A DNA stretch of 64,000 nt from Streptosporangium roseum DSM 43021 (GTDB lineage: Bacteria; Actinomycetota; Actinomycetes; Streptosporangiales; Streptosporangiaceae): assembly GCF_000024865.1 (NCBI RefSeq), contig NC_013595.1:3782001-3846000 (forward strand), written 5' to 3'. Below are positions 15,807 through 24,958 of the stretch, piece after piece. Below the pieces are notes generated by a model. It saw only the letters and a program-made list of their open reading frames with translations, was not told the origin of the DNA and did not search any database. Numbering within the stretch: the first letter of the stretch is position 1; each line of letters opens with the position of its first letter. Position numbers and translations under genes: made by a program.

Positions 15807-17021
15807 ATGAGCGAGACCGGCTTCTGCCCGGAGCTGAGCGACGACGTGCGAGAGGTGCGCGACTGGGTGCACGATTTCGCCCGCTCCGTCGTCCGCCCGG
15901 CCGGCGCCGAATGGGACGAGCGCGAGGAGACGCCCTGGCCGGTCATCCAGGAGGCCGCCAAGATCGGGCTCTACTCGCTCGACTTCTTCGCCCAGCAGTG
16001 GTTCGAACCGAGCGGCCTGGGCCTGACGGTGGCCTTCGAGGAGCTCTTCTGGGGAGACGCGGGGATCGGCCTGTCCATCGTCGGCACCGGCCTCGCCGCC
16101 GCGGCCCTGTCCGCGGGCGGCACACCCGAGCAGATGGGGGAGTGGCTGCCGCAGATGTTCGGCACCCCCGAGGACGTCAGGCTCGGCGCGTTCTGCGCCT
16201 CCGAACCCGACGCCGGCTCCGACGTGGGGGCCATCCGCACCCGGGCCGTCCCCTCCGGCGACGACTGGATCCTCGACGGCGTGAAGACCTGGGCCACCAA
16301 CGGCGGCATCGCCGACGTCCACATCGTCGTCGCCTCGGTGGACCCCTCGCTGGGCACCCGGGGCCAGGCCTCCTTCATCGTCCCTCCCGGCACGGCCGGG
16401 CTCGCGATGGGGCGCAAGTTCAGGAAGCACGGCATCCGCGCCTCCCACACCGCCGAGGTGATCCTCGACAACGTGCGTGTGCCCGGCTCGTGCCTGCTCG
16501 GCGGCAGGGAGAAGCTCGACGCCAGGCTGGCGCGCGTCCGCTCCGGCGAGCGTGCCGGCGAGCAGGCGGCGATGCGGACCTTCGAGACCACCCGCCCGTC
16601 GGTGGCGGCGATGGCGGTGGGCATCGCCCGAGCGGGATACGAGTACGCCCGTGACTACGCCCGGGAACGCGAGCAGTTCGGCCGCAGGATCGGAGAGAAC
16701 CAGGCGATCGCCTTCCTGCTGGCCGACATGGCCACCCGCGTCGACGTTGCCCGCCTGATGACCTGGCGTGCGGCCTGGATGGCCCGTAACAACCGCGCCT
16801 TCGGCCAGGCCGAGGGCTCGATGTGCAAACTGGTGGCGGGCGAGGCCGCGGTCTGGGTCACCGAGCAGGCCATCCAGATCCTCGGCGGAGCCGGCTACAC
16901 CCGCGAACACCCGGTCGAACGCTTCCACCGGGACGCCAAGATCTTCACCATCTTCGAGGGGACGTCGGAGATCCAACGGTTGATCATCGGCCGGGCTGTC
17001 ACGGGGCTGCCGGTGCGGTGA
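15807..17021 (+). CDS. Acyl-CoA dehydrogenase
   Basis: This 404-residue FAD enzyme oxidises acyl-CoA esters to enoyl-CoA. It contains the signature FCASEPDAGSDVG (~129-141), KTWATNGG, REREQFGRRIGENQAIAFLLADM and the active-site region KIFTIFEGTSEIQRLIIGR with the catalytic Glu. The start ATG 15807 is preceded by GGGAGGAG. The sequence resembles medium/short-chain acyl-CoA dehydrogenases; chain-length preference cannot be read. The gene appears monocistronic, with a palindromic operator in its leader, suggesting induction by its substrate or product. Confidence 0.92.
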   Translation: MSETGFCPELSDDVREVRDWVHDFARSVVRPAGAEWDEREETPWPVIQEAAKIGLYSLDFFAQQWFEPSGLGLTVAFEELFWGDAGIGLSIVGTGLAAAALSAGGTPEQMGEWLPQMFGTPEDVRLGAFCASEPDAGSDVGAIRTRAVPSGDDWILDGVKTWATNGGIADVHIVVASVDPSLGTRGQASFIVPPGTAGLAMGRKFRKHGIRASHTAEVILDNVRVPGSCLLGGREKLDARLARVRSGERAGEQAAMRTFETTRPSVAAMAVGIARAGYEYARDYAREREQFGRRIGENQAIAFLLADMATRVDVARLMTWRAAWMARNNRAFGQAEGSMCKLVAGEAAVWVTEQAIQILGGAGYTREHPVERFHRDAKIFTIFEGTSEIQRLIIGRAVTGLPVR

Positions 17022-17146
17022 CAACTTCGCACTTCACAGGGGTGGCGTGGCCACAGGGCAGGTGCCGCGCCACGCCTCCTCCGGCAGACGGGAACGCGGG
17101 CGGATCACCCCGGCTCATCCGGAAAATGGCGGCTGCCGTACTGGTA

Positions 17147-17160
17147 TCCGCCGAATTTCC
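17147..17160. repeat. 14-bp direct repeat, left copy
   Basis: TCCGCCGAATTTCC occurs here and again at 22390-22403, immediately outside the two-kinase operon. It may mark the edges of an inserted block or simply be chance. Confidence 0.35.
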
Positions 17161-17314
17161 AATGGATATGCAGGTCAGGGCCCTTCCGAGGTTCGCCCTG
17201 AAAGGCCCTCCGCCGAAGCTCTGACCAGCATTTCCGTTGCTTTTGTGGCGATTACTACCGGGACCCTGTTCGCGGATTCGCTACTGTGGCCGCGTGGGTG
17301 GCGAAAGGGTGTCC

Positions 17315-20300
17315 ATGCGCGAGCCTGCCGAGGTCCCGCCACTGTGGCGGGTCGGAGATGTCATCGACGGCCGGTACGAGGTGGCCCGGGTGCACGAGCA
17401 CGGCGGGATGGGGCTGGTGTACCGGGTCCGGCATCTGCTGTGGGGCACCGATCTCGCGGTGAAATGCCCCCGCCCGGAGCTGTTCCGGGGCGCGGCCGAC
17501 CGGGAGCGGTTCGTCACCGAGGCCGAGGTGTGGGTGTCGCTGGGGCTGCACCCGAATGTGTGCGCCTGCCACTACGTCCGCACGTTGGGCGGCATTCCCC
17601 GGGTGTTCGCCGAATACGTCGCGGGCGGCAGCCTGCGTGACTGGATCGACGACCGCAGGCTGTACGAAGGCACCGAACGCGAGGCGCTCACCCGCATCAC
17701 GGACGTCGCGATCCAGACCGCGTGGGGCCTCGAGCACGCGCACAGCCGCGGCCTGGTGCACCAGGACATGAAGCCCGCCAACGTCCTGCTCGACGAGGAA
17801 GGCACCGCGAAGGTCACCGATTTCGGGCTGGCCAGGGCTCGCGCCGTCGCCATGACGATGCCCGCACGCGAGGGTACGCCCGGCGTCAGCGTGCTGGTCC
17901 CCGCCGGTGGCATGACCCGTGCGTACGCCTCGCCGGAACAGACCTCGGGCGAGTCGCTGGGCCGGCGCACCGACATCTACAGCTTCGCGGTGTCGGTGCT
18001 GGAGATGTTCACCGGCGGGATCACCTGGATGGCCGGGCCGATCGCGGGGGAGGCACTCGCGGCGTACCGCGCCGACGGGCCGGGGGAGGCCGGGCTTCCG
18101 GCCATGCCCGGCGAACTCGCCGACCTGCTGGAGCGATGCCTGCGCCTCGACCCGGCCGATCGGCCGGGCTCGATGGCCGAGGTCGCCACCGGCCTGGCCG
18201 AGGTCCATCAGTGGATCTCGGGTGGCCCGTATCCGCGTGCCACCCCGGTGGCGGCCGACCTGCGCGCCGACGAGCTCAACAACCGGGGAGTGTCGCTGCT
18301 CGACCTCGACCGCACGACCGAGGCTCGGGAGGCGTTCGCGGCGGCGCTGGCGGCGGACCCGCAGCACCTGGAGGCCACCTACAACACGGGCCTGCACCGG
18401 TGGCGCCACGGCGAGGTCACCGACGAAGAACTCATCACCGGCCTCGAAGCGATCCGCACCGACGCCGGGGATCCGTGGCAGGCACGCCATCTGCTCGCCC
18501 AGGTCCACCTCGAACGCGGCGACCTCACCGCGGCCCGCGCGCTCCTCGGCGAGCTCGGAGACGAGGCCACCGGCGAACCCGAAGTCCAAGCGGCCCTGCG
18601 GACCGTCCAATCCGGACAGCTCACCGACGCGCGCTGCGCCGAGGCCAGGGCGATCCCGTGGGCGCTGTTCTGGAACGACGAGCTGACCGAGCCGGATGGT
18701 CCGTACAAAAGCGGCCCTTACATCCTCACCAGCCTCACCCCCGACGGTCGGCTGCTGCTGACCGGGGGCCGCGACGGCATGGTGAAGCTGTGGGACCTGC
18801 GCAGCGGGGAATGCCTCCAGGCGTTAGAGGCGCACTTCGAGAACGGGCACCGCAAAGAGGTTTGCTCGGTCGCCCTCACCCCGGACGGGCGCTTCGCCGC
18901 CTCCACCGGCAAAGACCAGACCTTGCGGCTGTGGGATCTCGGCACCGGCCGCTGTTTGCGCGGGTTCGCCCTCAGGCCGCCACCCCAGTTCGAATACGCG
19001 ACCCACCCGGTCGCGCTGAACGCCGATGCGAGCATCGTGCTGGTATCGAACGCGGACGGGCCGATCCAGATCTGGGACGTCCACAGTGGACAGATCCGGC
19101 GGACCCTCGCCGGGCACGTCGGCGGCGTGCGCTCGATCGAGCTGACCGCCGACTGCGACTTCCTGCTCTCCACCGGCAAGTCCAACGGAGAAGTCCGCTT
19201 CTGGGACCTGAGCTCCGGCCGCTACCGGCCGATCCGCGCGGACGACGCCTCGCCGGTCAAAGCCAGTTGCCTCGACCCCGCCGGGCGTCTCGCGGTCATC
19301 GGTGCCATGGACGGCACGATCAGCCTGTGGGACCTCCGCACCGGCCGCTGCCTGCGGACCATGAACGCGCCCGACTGGGTGGAAACCGTGTCGCTGAGTG
19401 CCGACGCGCGCTCCGTGCTCTCCGGCTCGCAGGACAAGGCGGTCCGGATCTGGGACATCGCCAGCGGGCGATGCCTGCGGACTTTCCGGGGCCACCGCTC
19501 CGCGGTGCGGGCGGTCCGGCTCAGCGCGGACGGCCGCTCCGCGATCTCCGCCGGCCAGGACAACGCCGTCCGCCGGTGGGACCTCCCCCTCGACTGGACC
19601 GCCGCACCGCAGCTGAGCAAACCACGGCGGCACGCGGAACTGAGCCGGCTCGGTGGCGAGGTCGAGGCACTGGTCTCCGAGGCGGTGCGGGAGATCGCCG
19701 CCTCCCGGTACCCGCGCGCGCTCGACGTGCTCACCCGGGCACGGGCGATCCCCGGTCACGAGCGATCGCCTCAGGTACTCACCGCCTGGCGGGCCTTGGG
19801 CCGCCACACGGTCCGCACGGGCCTGCGGGCGGCCTGGCCCACGACGACCTTCTCCGGGCACCGCATCTACGTGGACTCGGTCGTGCTTTCCGCCGACGGC
19901 ACGATCGCGGTCTCCAGCGGCGGCGACGGGACGATCCGGATCTGGGACGTCGCCGGCGGAGCCTGCGAGCGCGTCCTCGAAGGCCACTCGAGCATGGTGA
20001 ATGACATCAGCCTGAGCGCCGACACCCAGCGCGTGCTGTCCGCCGGGCACGACGGCAGGCTCCGGCTGTGGCACGCCGGCACCGGTGAGTGCCTGCGCGT
20101 CCTGTTCGCGAGCACCCACGGCGCGACCTCGGCGCGGTTCTACGACGGCGGGCGACAGGCGCTGGCCGCCGTCAACAACAGGCTGCAGTTCTGGGATCTG
20201 GCCGACGGCCGTCTCCTGCGGACCGTCGAGGACTGCGGCCTGGCGCACTCGATCTGGGTCAGCCCGGACGAGCGTGTCGCCGTCACGACCGGTCGAAGCA

Positions 20301-20932
20301 GGAAGATCCTGCTGTGGGATCTCGGCCGGCGACGGCGGCTGCGCACCCTGGAGGGGCACGACGACCAGGTGTCGTCGGTGTCCATGAGTGCCGACGGGCG
20401 TTCCGTGGTGTCGTGCGGCCGCGGGTACATCCGGTTGTGGGATGTCGTGTCGGGGGAATGCGTGCGGGTCCTCGAGCACCCCGGCCATCCGCTGAAGGCC
20501 CGGCTCAGCACGGACGGGCGCTTCGCGCTCTCGGCCGACAGCGATTCCTCTCTCCGGGTCTGGGATGTCCACAGCGGGCAGATGCTGCGTGCCCTGGAAG
20601 GACACCAGAGGCGGATAGGGGACATCGCGTTCGCCCCCGATGGCAGCTTCGCCCTGTCCGCGGGCGCCGACGGGACCGTCCAGCGCTGGGATTTCGACTG
20701 GGAACTGTCGACACGCGAGCCGGCGGACTGGGCCGACGGCGCGACCCCCCATCTGGAGCTTTTCCTGGCCCGGCACCGGACCGGCCGGAAAGCCGGCGAC
20801 GCCGACGAGCTGATGGAGCGGCTCCGGGACGCCGGGTTCGGCTGGCTGCGGCCCGAAGGCGTACGGGCGCGGCTCGAACGCCGGGGCGCCGGGCGGCTCG
20901 GCACGGTTCTGAGCAGGATGTGGAGACGGTGA
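17315..20932 (+). CDS. Ser/Thr protein kinase fused to two WD40 beta-propellers
   Basis: The predicted product is 1205 residues from ATG 17315 (GAAAGG upstream). The kinase domain (1-305) has glycine loop HEHGGMGLVY, Lys50, HQD at 149-151 in place of HRD, and DFG at 169-171, so it is a non-RD kinase that should still bind ATP. A helical TPR-like stretch (~320-450) leads to 14 WD40 repeats recognisable by LWDLRSGECL-type strands. About seven lie at ~468-760 and seven at ~848-1130, separated by a helical spacer, so two seven-bladed propellers are likely. No membrane segment. Such kinase-WD40 fusions act as cytoplasmic scaffolds or sensors; the ligand is unknown. It is followed after 43 bp by an FHA kinase, probably one operon. 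Confidence 0.88.
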   Translation: MREPAEVPPLWRVGDVIDGRYEVARVHEHGGMGLVYRVRHLLWGTDLAVKCPRPELFRGAADRERFVTEAEVWVSLGLHPNVCACHYVRTLGGIPRVFAEYVAGGSLRDWIDDRRLYEGTEREALTRITDVAIQTAWGLEHAHSRGLVHQDMKPANVLLDEEGTAKVTDFGLARARAVAMTMPAREGTPGVSVLVPAGGMTRAYASPEQTSGESLGRRTDIYSFAVSVLEMFTGGITWMAGPIAGEALAAYRADGPGEAGLPAMPGELADLLERCLRLDPADRPGSMAEVATGLAEVHQWISGGPYPRATPVAADLRADELNNRGVSLLDLDRTTEAREAFAAALAADPQHLEATYNTGLHRWRHGEVTDEELITGLEAIRTDAGDPWQARHLLAQVHLERGDLTAARALLGELGDEATGEPEVQAALRTVQSGQLTDARCAEARAIPWALFWNDELTEPDGPYKSGPYILTSLTPDGRLLLTGGRDGMVKLWDLRSGECLQALEAHFENGHRKEVCSVALTPDGRFAASTGKDQTLRLWDLGTGRCLRGFALRPPPQFEYATHPVALNADASIVLVSNADGPIQIWDVHSGQIRRTLAGHVGGVRSIELTADCDFLLSTGKSNGEVRFWDLSSGRYRPIRADDASPVKASCLDPAGRLAVIGAMDGTISLWDLRTGRCLRTMNAPDWVETVSLSADARSVLSGSQDKAVRIWDIASGRCLRTFRGHRSAVRAVRLSADGRSAISAGQDNAVRRWDLPLDWTAAPQLSKPRRHAELSRLGGEVEALVSEAVREIAASRYPRALDVLTRARAIPGHERSPQVLTAWRALGRHTVRTGLRAAWPTTTFSGHRIYVDSVVLSADGTIAVSSGGDGTIRIWDVAGGACERVLEGHSSMVNDISLSADTQRVLSAGHDGRLRLWHAGTGECLRVLFASTHGATSARFYDGGRQALAAVNNRLQFWDLADGRLLRTVEDCGLAHSIWVSPDERVAVTTGRSRKILLWDLGRRRRLRTLEGHDDQVSSVSMSADGRSVVSCGRGYIRLWDVVSGECVRVLEHPGHPLKARLSTDGRFALSADSDSSLRVWDVHSGQMLRALEGHQRRIGDIAFAPDGSFALSAGADGTVQRWDFDWELSTREPADWADGATPHLELFLARHRTGRKAGDADELMERLRDAGFGWLRPEGVRARLERRGAGRLGTVLSRMWRR

Positions 20933-20975
20933 GGCGGTACGCGCAGAGCGTCGCGGGCGCCGAAGAGGAGATGCG

Positions 20976-22352
20976 ATGACGCGGCCGGCCACCATCACGC
21001 TGAAAGTCGTCAAGGGCAAGCTCGCCCGCACCGAGTACGTGTTCGACGAGCGGACCACCTGCGTGCTCGGCCGCGCCGAGGACTGCGCGCCGCGGCTGCC
21101 GAACGACGACGACCACCGCACGGTCTCCCGGCATCACTGCCTGCTCGACATCAACCCGCCCGATGCGCGCATCCGCGACTTCGGCAGCCTCAACGGAACC
21201 TACGTCAACGATGAGAAGATCGGCCAGCGCGAGGCACACCAGACACCCGAGGAGGCCGCGGCGCTGTCGTTCCCGGAGCACGACCTGGCCGACGGTGACG
21301 AGATCCGGATCGGCAAGACAGTCTTCCGGGTCGGCGTCCAGCCCGCCGCGGGCGGTGTGAAGCGCACACTGGAGCTGGCCCGGTGCAAGGTCTGCGACCG
21401 GGAAGTGGGCAGCGAGCTCGGCGCTCGGTCCGGTGACTACGTCTGCGCCGCCTGCCAGGCGAAACCGGCCGCGGTGGCCGAAATGCTGCTTGACCTCGCG
21501 CACGGCGGGCGCCGCGACCTCGCCCCCATCGCCGGGTACACGATCCTGCGCGAGCTCGGCCGTGGCGGGATGGGCGCGGTGTTCCTCGCCCGACACGGGA
21601 CCACCGGCGAAGAAGTGGCGCTGAAGGTGATGCTGCCGAAGGTGGCGGCCAGTGCCGAAGCGCACGGCCGCTTCCTGCGCGAAGTGGAACTCACCCGGGC
21701 ACTGCGCCACCCGAACGTCGCCGCTCTGTACGACGCCGGATCCGCCGACGGCACGTTCTACTTCACCACGGAGTTCTGCGCGGGAGGCAGTCTCGACCGG
21801 CTCCTGGACCGCAGGGGTGGGCGGCTCCCGGCCGCGGAGGCCGTCCGCCTCGCGCTGCAGGCGCTGGAGGGTGTGGGACACGCGCACGAGCAGGGCGTCG
21901 TCCACCGCGATCTCAGCCCCCAGAACATCCTGCTGAGCGAGGCGGCCGACGGCTCACCGGTGGCGAAGGTGGGCGACTTCGGCCTCGCCAAGGCCTTCGA
22001 CCAGGCCGGCCTGAGCGGCCTGACCCGGACCGGTACGGCCGCGGGCAAACCCTGGTACATGCCCCGCCAGCAGGTCGTCAACTTCCGCAACGCCGCGCCC
22101 GCGGTCGACGTCTGGGCACTCGCCGCCTGTCTCTACCACGTCCTGACCGGCCGGTACCCAAGGGATTTCCCGGCCGGAAGGGACCCCTGGCAGATCGTCC
22201 TGCAGTCACCGCCGGTACCGATCCGCCGCCGGGACCCGGGTGTCCCGAAAGCACTGGCCGCCGTCATCGACAGAGCGCTCCAGGAGAAGCCCGCGATCGG
22301 CTACCGGAGCGCGGCGGAACTCCACGACGCGCTCCGTACCTTGACTCCATGA
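20976..22352 (+). CDS. FHA - zinc ribbon - Ser/Thr protein kinase
   Basis: The predicted product is 458 residues from ATG 20976, with GAAGAGGAG upstream. Residues ~8-118 form an FHA phosphothreonine-binding domain (LGR at 31-33, SRHH at 51-54, SLNGTYVND at 71-79). A zinc ribbon follows with two Cys pairs (CKVC...CAAC, ~135-158). The kinase domain spans ~185-458 with LGRGGMGAVF, Lys217, HRDLSPQN (310-317) and DFG (334-336). The RD motif and all catalytic residues are intact. FHA at the N-terminus suggests it binds a phosphorylated partner, most simply the upstream WD40 kinase or itself. The architecture is more common in myxobacteria and planctomycetes than in actinomycetes. Confidence 0.88.
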   Translation: MTRPATITLKVVKGKLARTEYVFDERTTCVLGRAEDCAPRLPNDDDHRTVSRHHCLLDINPPDARIRDFGSLNGTYVNDEKIGQREAHQTPEEAAALSFPEHDLADGDEIRIGKTVFRVGVQPAAGGVKRTLELARCKVCDREVGSELGARSGDYVCAACQAKPAAVAEMLLDLAHGGRRDLAPIAGYTILRELGRGGMGAVFLARHGTTGEEVALKVMLPKVAASAEAHGRFLREVELTRALRHPNVAALYDAGSADGTFYFTTEFCAGGSLDRLLDRRGGRLPAAEAVRLALQALEGVGHAHEQGVVHRDLSPQNILLSEAADGSPVAKVGDFGLAKAFDQAGLSGLTRTGTAAGKPWYMPRQQVVNFRNAAPAVDVWALAACLYHVLTGRYPRDFPAGRDPWQIVLQSPPVPIRRRDPGVPKALAAVIDRALQEKPAIGYRSAAELHDALRTLTP

Positions 22353-22389
22353 CCTCACATCGCTCGCGCATGCCGGGGCCCCGGTGGTG

Positions 22390-22403
22390 TCCGCCGAATT
22401 TCC
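22390..22403. repeat. 14-bp direct repeat, right copy
   Basis: Second copy of TCCGCCGAATTTCC, 38 bp after the FHA-kinase stop codon. Here the sequence continues into CCGGCGG and forms a small inverted repeat that could act as a terminator. Confidence 0.35.
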
Positions 22404-22489
22404 GGCGGCTGGGCGGCGGACGCCGTACGAAGAGTCGGGCTCGGCGTCGGTGAGGCGAGGGCCGGCGCGGCCTCGCCCCGGTCGCCGGA

Positions 22490-23170
22490 TCAGCGGGGCG
22501 GCACCGCGCCGACCAGTCGCCGGACCGCGCCCACGTCCCCGGTCACGGTGAGTGTGCCGTCCTCGATCGCCGACTCCAGCGGGCATTCGTGGCTCAGGAC
22601 GGACTGCAGCGTGCGGTAGTCGCTCGCGACGTGCACGTCCGCGGGGTCCGGGGTCTCGCCGCGCGCGACCGCCGTCAGTTCGCCTTCGGTGACCTCGACG
22701 CGGTAGACGTCCCGCTCCAACCGGATCCGGTAGGTCGCCGACCACGGATCGTCCGGCCGTGGGACGAAGAACGCCCGCAGCCCCAGGAACACGGTGTCGG
22801 CGCTGATGTCGCCCTCCAGCGGTACGACGGGTGAGCGCATGCCCCACGTCCGCAGTGCCGCGAAGACCGGTTCCAGCTCGGTGCCCCACTCGGTCAGTTC
22901 GTACAGCCTGGTGGCCACGGGCGGCGGCTGCGCGCGGCGGCGCAGCACGCCGACCGCCTCCAGGTCGCGCAGCCGCTGCGCGAGCACGCTGGGGCCGAGG
23001 CTCGGCAGGGCGGCCTGCAGATCGGCGTAGCGGCGCGGGCCGAGGCGCAGTTCGCGCACGACCAGCAGCGCCCAGCGCTCGCCGATCATGTCGAGGGCGT
23101 GGGCGATGGGGCACGCCTGGCCGTACGTCCGCCTCCCGGTCCTGCCGGGGGAGTTCTTCTCGGATCCCAT
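22490..23170 (-). CDS. HxlR-family transcriptional regulator with SCP2-like C-terminus
   Basis: This 226-residue protein starts at ATG 23170-23168 behind GAGGTGG; a longer reading is possible but its extra residues lie in the operator region. Residues ~18-110 hold the HxlR winged helix with the hallmark CPIAHALDMIGERWALLVVRELRLGPRRY. The C-terminal ~100 residues resemble an SCP2/sterol-carrier-like ligand pocket often fused to HxlR in actinomycetes. It is divergent from a hydrolase gene, with a perfect 10-bp inverted repeat between them, so it probably represses both genes until a small hydrophobic or electrophilic ligand is sensed. Confidence 0.88.
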   Translation of the reverse strand: MGSEKNSPGRTGRRTYGQACPIAHALDMIGERWALLVVRELRLGPRRYADLQAALPSLGPSVLAQRLRDLEAVGVLRRRAQPPPVATRLYELTEWGTELEPVFAALRTWGMRSPVVPLEGDISADTVFLGLRAFFVPRPDDPWSATYRIRLERDVYRVEVTEGELTAVARGETPDPADVHVASDYRTLQSVLSHECPLESAIEDGTLTVTGDVGAVRRLVGAVPPR

Positions 23171-23196
23171 CGCCACCTCGCTTGTCGGCGCATCGC

Positions 23197-23236
23197 TACT
23201 TCGAAAATCGTAGCAAGGACTTCGAGTTTCGAAGTA
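23197..23236. promoter_or_regulatory. Inverted-repeat operator in the HxlR/hydrolase promoter
   Basis: TACTTCGAAA (23197-23206) and TTTCGAAGTA (23227-23236) are exact complements with a 20-bp spacer; a further TTCGA lies between. A TATAGT -10-like hexamer overlaps the right arm (23233-23238), so binding by the HxlR protein would block the hydrolase promoter. Confidence 0.65.
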
Positions 23237-23278
23237 TAGTCGGCGCATGCCAAGTCACCCCCAGCCAGGAGGCATCTC

Positions 23279-24199
23279 GTGAGCACCGTCCCGCCGGCGT
23301 CGAGCCCGTTCCGGGCCGCCCCCGAGAAGATCGTCCGCGCCAACGGCGTCGACCTGGCCACGCAGGCCTTCGGCGACCCGGCCGCGCCCCCGATCCTGCT
23401 CGTATCCGGGGCGGAAGCCTCCATGGACTGGTGGGACGACGACTTCGCCGCCCGGCTCGCCGCGACCGGCCGGCACGTCATCCGTTACGACACCCGCGAC
23501 ACCGGCGGCTCCACCACGTTCCCGGTCGGCGCGCCCACGTACACGCAGGACGACCTGCTCGCCGACGCGCTCGGCGTGCTCGACGGGTACGGCCTCGCCG
23601 CGGCACACATCGTCGGCGTCTCCATGGGCGGCGGGCTCGCGCAGTGCCTCGCCGTGCGGCATCCCGGGCGGGTGCTGACGCTGACCCTGATCTCCACCAG
23701 CCCCGGTGGCCCCGGCGGCCCGGAGAACCCCGACCTTCCCCCGATGAGCGAGAAACTGGCGAAGATGTTCGCCGACCCCGCGCCCGGCCCGGACTGGGCG
23801 GACCGCGACGCGGTGATCGGCTACTTCCTCGACGCCGAACGCGTCTTCGCCGGCACGATCCCCGTCGACGAGGAGCGGGTCCGCCGCACCGCGGGCCGCG
23901 CCTTCGACCGCAGTCCGGTCCCGGCCGCCGCGTCCAACCACTGGATGATCGAGGGCGGCGAGCCGGTCCGGTCCCGCCTCGGCGAGATCACCGCGCCGAC
24001 CCTGGTGCTGCACGGCACGGCCGACCCGCTCTTCCCGTACGGCCATGCCGAGGCCCTGGCCCGCGAGATCCCCGGCGCCACGCTGATCCCGCTACCCGGG
24101 GTGGGCCACCAGATGCCGCCGTACGAGGTCTGGGACACCGTCATCCCCGCGATCGGCGCGCACACCGGTCACGGCCAGGGGTTCGTGGTGACGCTGTAG
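23279..24199 (+). CDS. Alpha/beta hydrolase
   Basis: This 306-residue hydrolase starts at GTG 23279 with AGGAGG upstream. The nucleophile elbow is GVSMGGG (Ser near residue 119), the acid lies in HGTADPLFP (~245) and the base in GVGHQMPP (~265), giving a full catalytic triad. It resembles the haloalkane dehalogenase/aclacinomycin-methylesterase-like group of small-molecule esterases. Regulation by the divergent HxlR protein suggests a detoxification role for an ester or lactone. The last 31 bp overlap the convergent secreted-protein gene. Confidence 0.88.
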   Translation: MSTVPPASSPFRAAPEKIVRANGVDLATQAFGDPAAPPILLVSGAEASMDWWDDDFAARLAATGRHVIRYDTRDTGGSTTFPVGAPTYTQDDLLADALGVLDGYGLAAAHIVGVSMGGGLAQCLAVRHPGRVLTLTLISTSPGGPGGPENPDLPPMSEKLAKMFADPAPGPDWADRDAVIGYFLDAERVFAGTIPVDEERVRRTAGRAFDRSPVPAAASNHWMIEGGEPVRSRLGEITAPTLVLHGTADPLFPYGHAEALAREIPGATLIPLPGVGHQMPPYEVWDTVIPAIGAHTGHGQGFVVTL

Positions 24200-24678
24200 G
24201 CGAAGCGGTACTCGAAGTCGCCGGACTTGGCCCAGGTCATCTCCCAGCTCCTGCCCGCGACGGCGGTGACGCGGACCGAGCCCAGCTTGTCGTCGCCGAT
24301 CAGGTCCTCCTCCTTCAGCTCCAGGGTGAGCTGCTCGTTCGGGGCGGCCGTGAGATTGGCCCAGTTGATGTTCTCGTCTCCCGCCGACCGCACGTTGCTG
24401 CCGGGCGGGCAGGCGGCCCTGGAGGCGTCGAAGACGATGCAGTCGTTCTGCGCGGTGCTGATGCCCGGATACTGGCTGGGCCAGACCAGGCCGTTGCCGC
24501 TGCGGAGCATGTAGAGCTCGTCGTGGCCGGATTCGGAGATGTCGGCGGCGTACAGGCTGGTGAGGCGGATGAGCAGTTCGCCGGAGCCACGGTGGGCGCT
24601 GGCGGGTGCCGCCTGCGTCAGTGGCAGCACCAGAAGGAGTCCTGTGACGGCGGCAGCTCGGCGCCATGAGTTCGTCAT
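24169..24678 (-). CDS. Secreted protein with C2-like fold features
   Basis: The predicted product is 169 residues. MTNSWRRAAAVTGLLLVLPL begins a Sec signal peptide, with cleavage after ASA near residue 28. The mature part has the pattern LLIRLTSLYAADISESGHDELYM, two cysteines that could form a disulfide, and LKEEDLIGDDKLGSVRV, reminiscent of acidic calcium-binding loops in C2 domains. The start ATG 24678 has GAGG unusually close. Function unknown; an extracellular calcium-binding or surface protein is plausible. It overlaps the convergent hydrolase gene by 31 bp. Confidence 0.65.
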   Translation of the reverse strand: MTNSWRRAAAVTGLLLVLPLTQAAPASAHRGSGELLIRLTSLYAADISESGHDELYMLRSGNGLVWPSQYPGISTAQNDCIVFDASRAACPPGSNVRSAGDENINWANLTAAPNEQLTLELKEEDLIGDDKLGSVRVTAVAGRSWEMTWAKSGDFEYRFAYSVTTNPWP

Positions 24679-24717
24679 GCCCTCAGCCTGAGCTGTTCCA
24701 CTTGGAAATCGATTGGA

Positions 24718-24912
24718 GCACGGTTGTGGCGCCCCGGCCGCCCAGGTCCGCCACCGGGCCGTCACCTGCGGCCCGGATCAGCTCGGCGAAGACGGAGATC
24801 GTGGCGTGGTTGAGCGGGTCGGCGTGAAACGCTCGGGGATGGTCTCGGCGTAGAGGACGGCGACGGTGTCGTAGGCGGCGCGGGTGGCGGTGAGGAAGTC
24901 CGGCTCGGTCAT
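24718..24912 (-). pseudogene. SAM-dependent methyltransferase, frameshifted N-terminal remnant
   Basis: From ATG 24912 the minus strand reads MTEPDFLTATRAAYDTVAVL, then YAETIPERF. It then jumps frame by one base to HADPLNHATISVFAELIRAA and GDGPVADLGGRG before losing similarity. This is the typical start of class I methyltransferases of the type AYDTVA...FAELV...GPVADVGCGPG, up to motif I, where the GxGxG is already damaged. The body of the enzyme is missing, replaced by the secreted-protein leader region. Confidence 0.7.
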
Positions 24913-24958
24913 GGATGGTCATGGTAAGAGGCCGTTTTCGCGGCCGGTCCCGGCAGGA

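Noticed and set aside
22206..23114. 302-codon leftward frame across the HxlR gene
   Set aside because: Shadow frame; the HxlR frame has the correct CPIAHALDMIGERWALL motif and start signals.
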